Source: VFMC01 sp037130535 (GTDB taxonomy: Bacteria > Actinomycetota > Acidimicrobiia > Acidimicrobiales > Ilumatobacteraceae). Taken from it: 7,538 bases of DNA. Positions 7,036 through 7,538 of the stretch are shown here, piece after piece. Numbering within the stretch: position 1 is the first letter of the stretch; each line of letters opens with the position of its first letter. Position numbers and translations under genes: made by a program. Location of the stretch: NCBI GenBank assembly GCA_037130535.1, contig JBAXSU010000168.1, positions 1 to 7,538 of the forward strand, in the 5' to 3' direction. The notes beneath the pieces are model-generated. The model was not told where the DNA came from, ran no database searches, and saw only the letters and a program-made list of their open reading frames with translations.

Positions 7036-7538
7036 GTGCGCATCGTTGCGAGTTCGGCGATGATGATGTCGCGCACTCGTTCGCGCAGTTCGGGCACGTC
7101 GGCCAGGGTCATGCCCTCGGTGCTGATGGGCTCGAGCACACGCACTTCGGCGTCGCTCACACCGAAGCGCCAGTCGCCCTTCACCAACGCCGAATACGCA
7201 CCGTTCACCGCCATCGGCACGATGGGGCAACCACTCTCGATAGCCAGTCGGAAAGCACCGTCTTTGAACGGGCCCACTTCACCGGTCTTCGAGCGTGTGC
7301 CCTCCGGGTAGATCATCACGCTCACGTTCTTGTCGAGGCGGTCGCGACACGCGGCCATGGCCTTGATGATGCTGTCCTTCTGGCCGCGCACCACGCGGAT
7401 GTCACCCGACATGCGCATCATCCAGCCGACGAACGGAATGCGCATCAGCGACTCTTTCGACATCCACTTCATCTCCCACGGCAGATGCGAGATGAGCAAG
7501 ATGTCGACGAAGCTCTGATGGTTGGCCACCACCACATA
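7032..7538 (-). CDS. plsC: PlsC-like 1-acylglycerol-3-phosphate O-acyltransferase (5' partial)
   Basis: The C-terminal 168 residues of a lysophospholipid acyltransferase, which moves an acyl chain onto lysophosphatidic acid in membrane phospholipid synthesis. The frame runs off the window as YVVVANHQSFVD, so the N-terminal membrane anchor and start lie beyond it. Numbering from the GTG at 7535: catalytic HX4D is NHQSFVD (5-11, His6 and Asp11); motif II is GDIRVVRG (44-51) with Arg50; motif III is YPEGTRS (76-82); motif IV is VPMAVNG (106-112). All four substrate and catalytic blocks are intact. It is the most upstream visible gene of the minus-strand operon with psuG and the methyltransferase, overlapping psuG by 4 nt. 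The wider LPLAT family includes acyl transfer to other lipids, so the exact acceptor is inferred. Confidence 0.9.

Noticed and set aside
7036..7230. N-terminal extension of PsuG up to 7230.
   Set aside because: The extension is out-of-frame acyltransferase sequence. The ATG at 7033-7035 gives normal PsuG length and an ATGA junction.

Overview
The window is GC-rich, densely coding DNA with long antisense shadow reading frames, short or overlapping gene junctions, and GTG starts. This fits an actinobacterium. The mix of an SCP-x-type thiolase with a DUF35 partner, an Azt-type zinc importer and a PlsC-like acyltransferase would suit Acidimicrobiia or a related lineage, but that placement is inference. 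Eight protein genes cover nearly everything; the gene at each end is cut by the window. I see no rRNA, tRNA, CRISPR array, insertion sequence or phage gene.

Layout. (1) Bases 3-992, plus strand: the body of a Gfo/Idh/MocA oxidoreductase whose N-terminal nucleotide-binding loop lies before the window. (2) 1025-2689, minus strand: a two-gene unit, a DUF35 zinc-ribbon/OB-fold protein followed by an SCP-x-type thiolase, a known partner pair in acyl-CoA metabolism. (3) 2690-2826: a 137-bp divergent intergenic region holding a perfect 8-bp inverted repeat (2789-2809) that looks like a metal-repressor (Zur/Fur-type) operator. (4) 2827-5443, plus strand: a compact zinc ABC importer made of a lipoprotein solute-binding protein, a permease with a His-rich tail and an ATPase, resembling AztC-AztB-AztA. 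(5) 5468-7538, minus strand: a tightly packed operon read as PlsC-like acyltransferase (cut at its N-terminus), pseudouridine-5'-phosphate glycosidase (PsuG) and a class I SAM methyltransferase of METTL7/TMT1-like type.

How the genes work together. The Azt genes form a complete importer: periplasmic or cell-surface capture, membrane passage, and ATP-driven transport, probably repressed when zinc is plentiful. The DUF35 protein probably supports the thiolase as a CoA-binding scaffold. The PlsC-psuG-methyltransferase string has ATGA and near-overlap junctions, so it is probably co-translated, but no obvious pathway links its members. I found no convincing evidence for a wholly undescribed system. 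The best leads are the operator, the His-rich elements of the importer, and the psuG neighbourhood that lacks a pseudouridine kinase.
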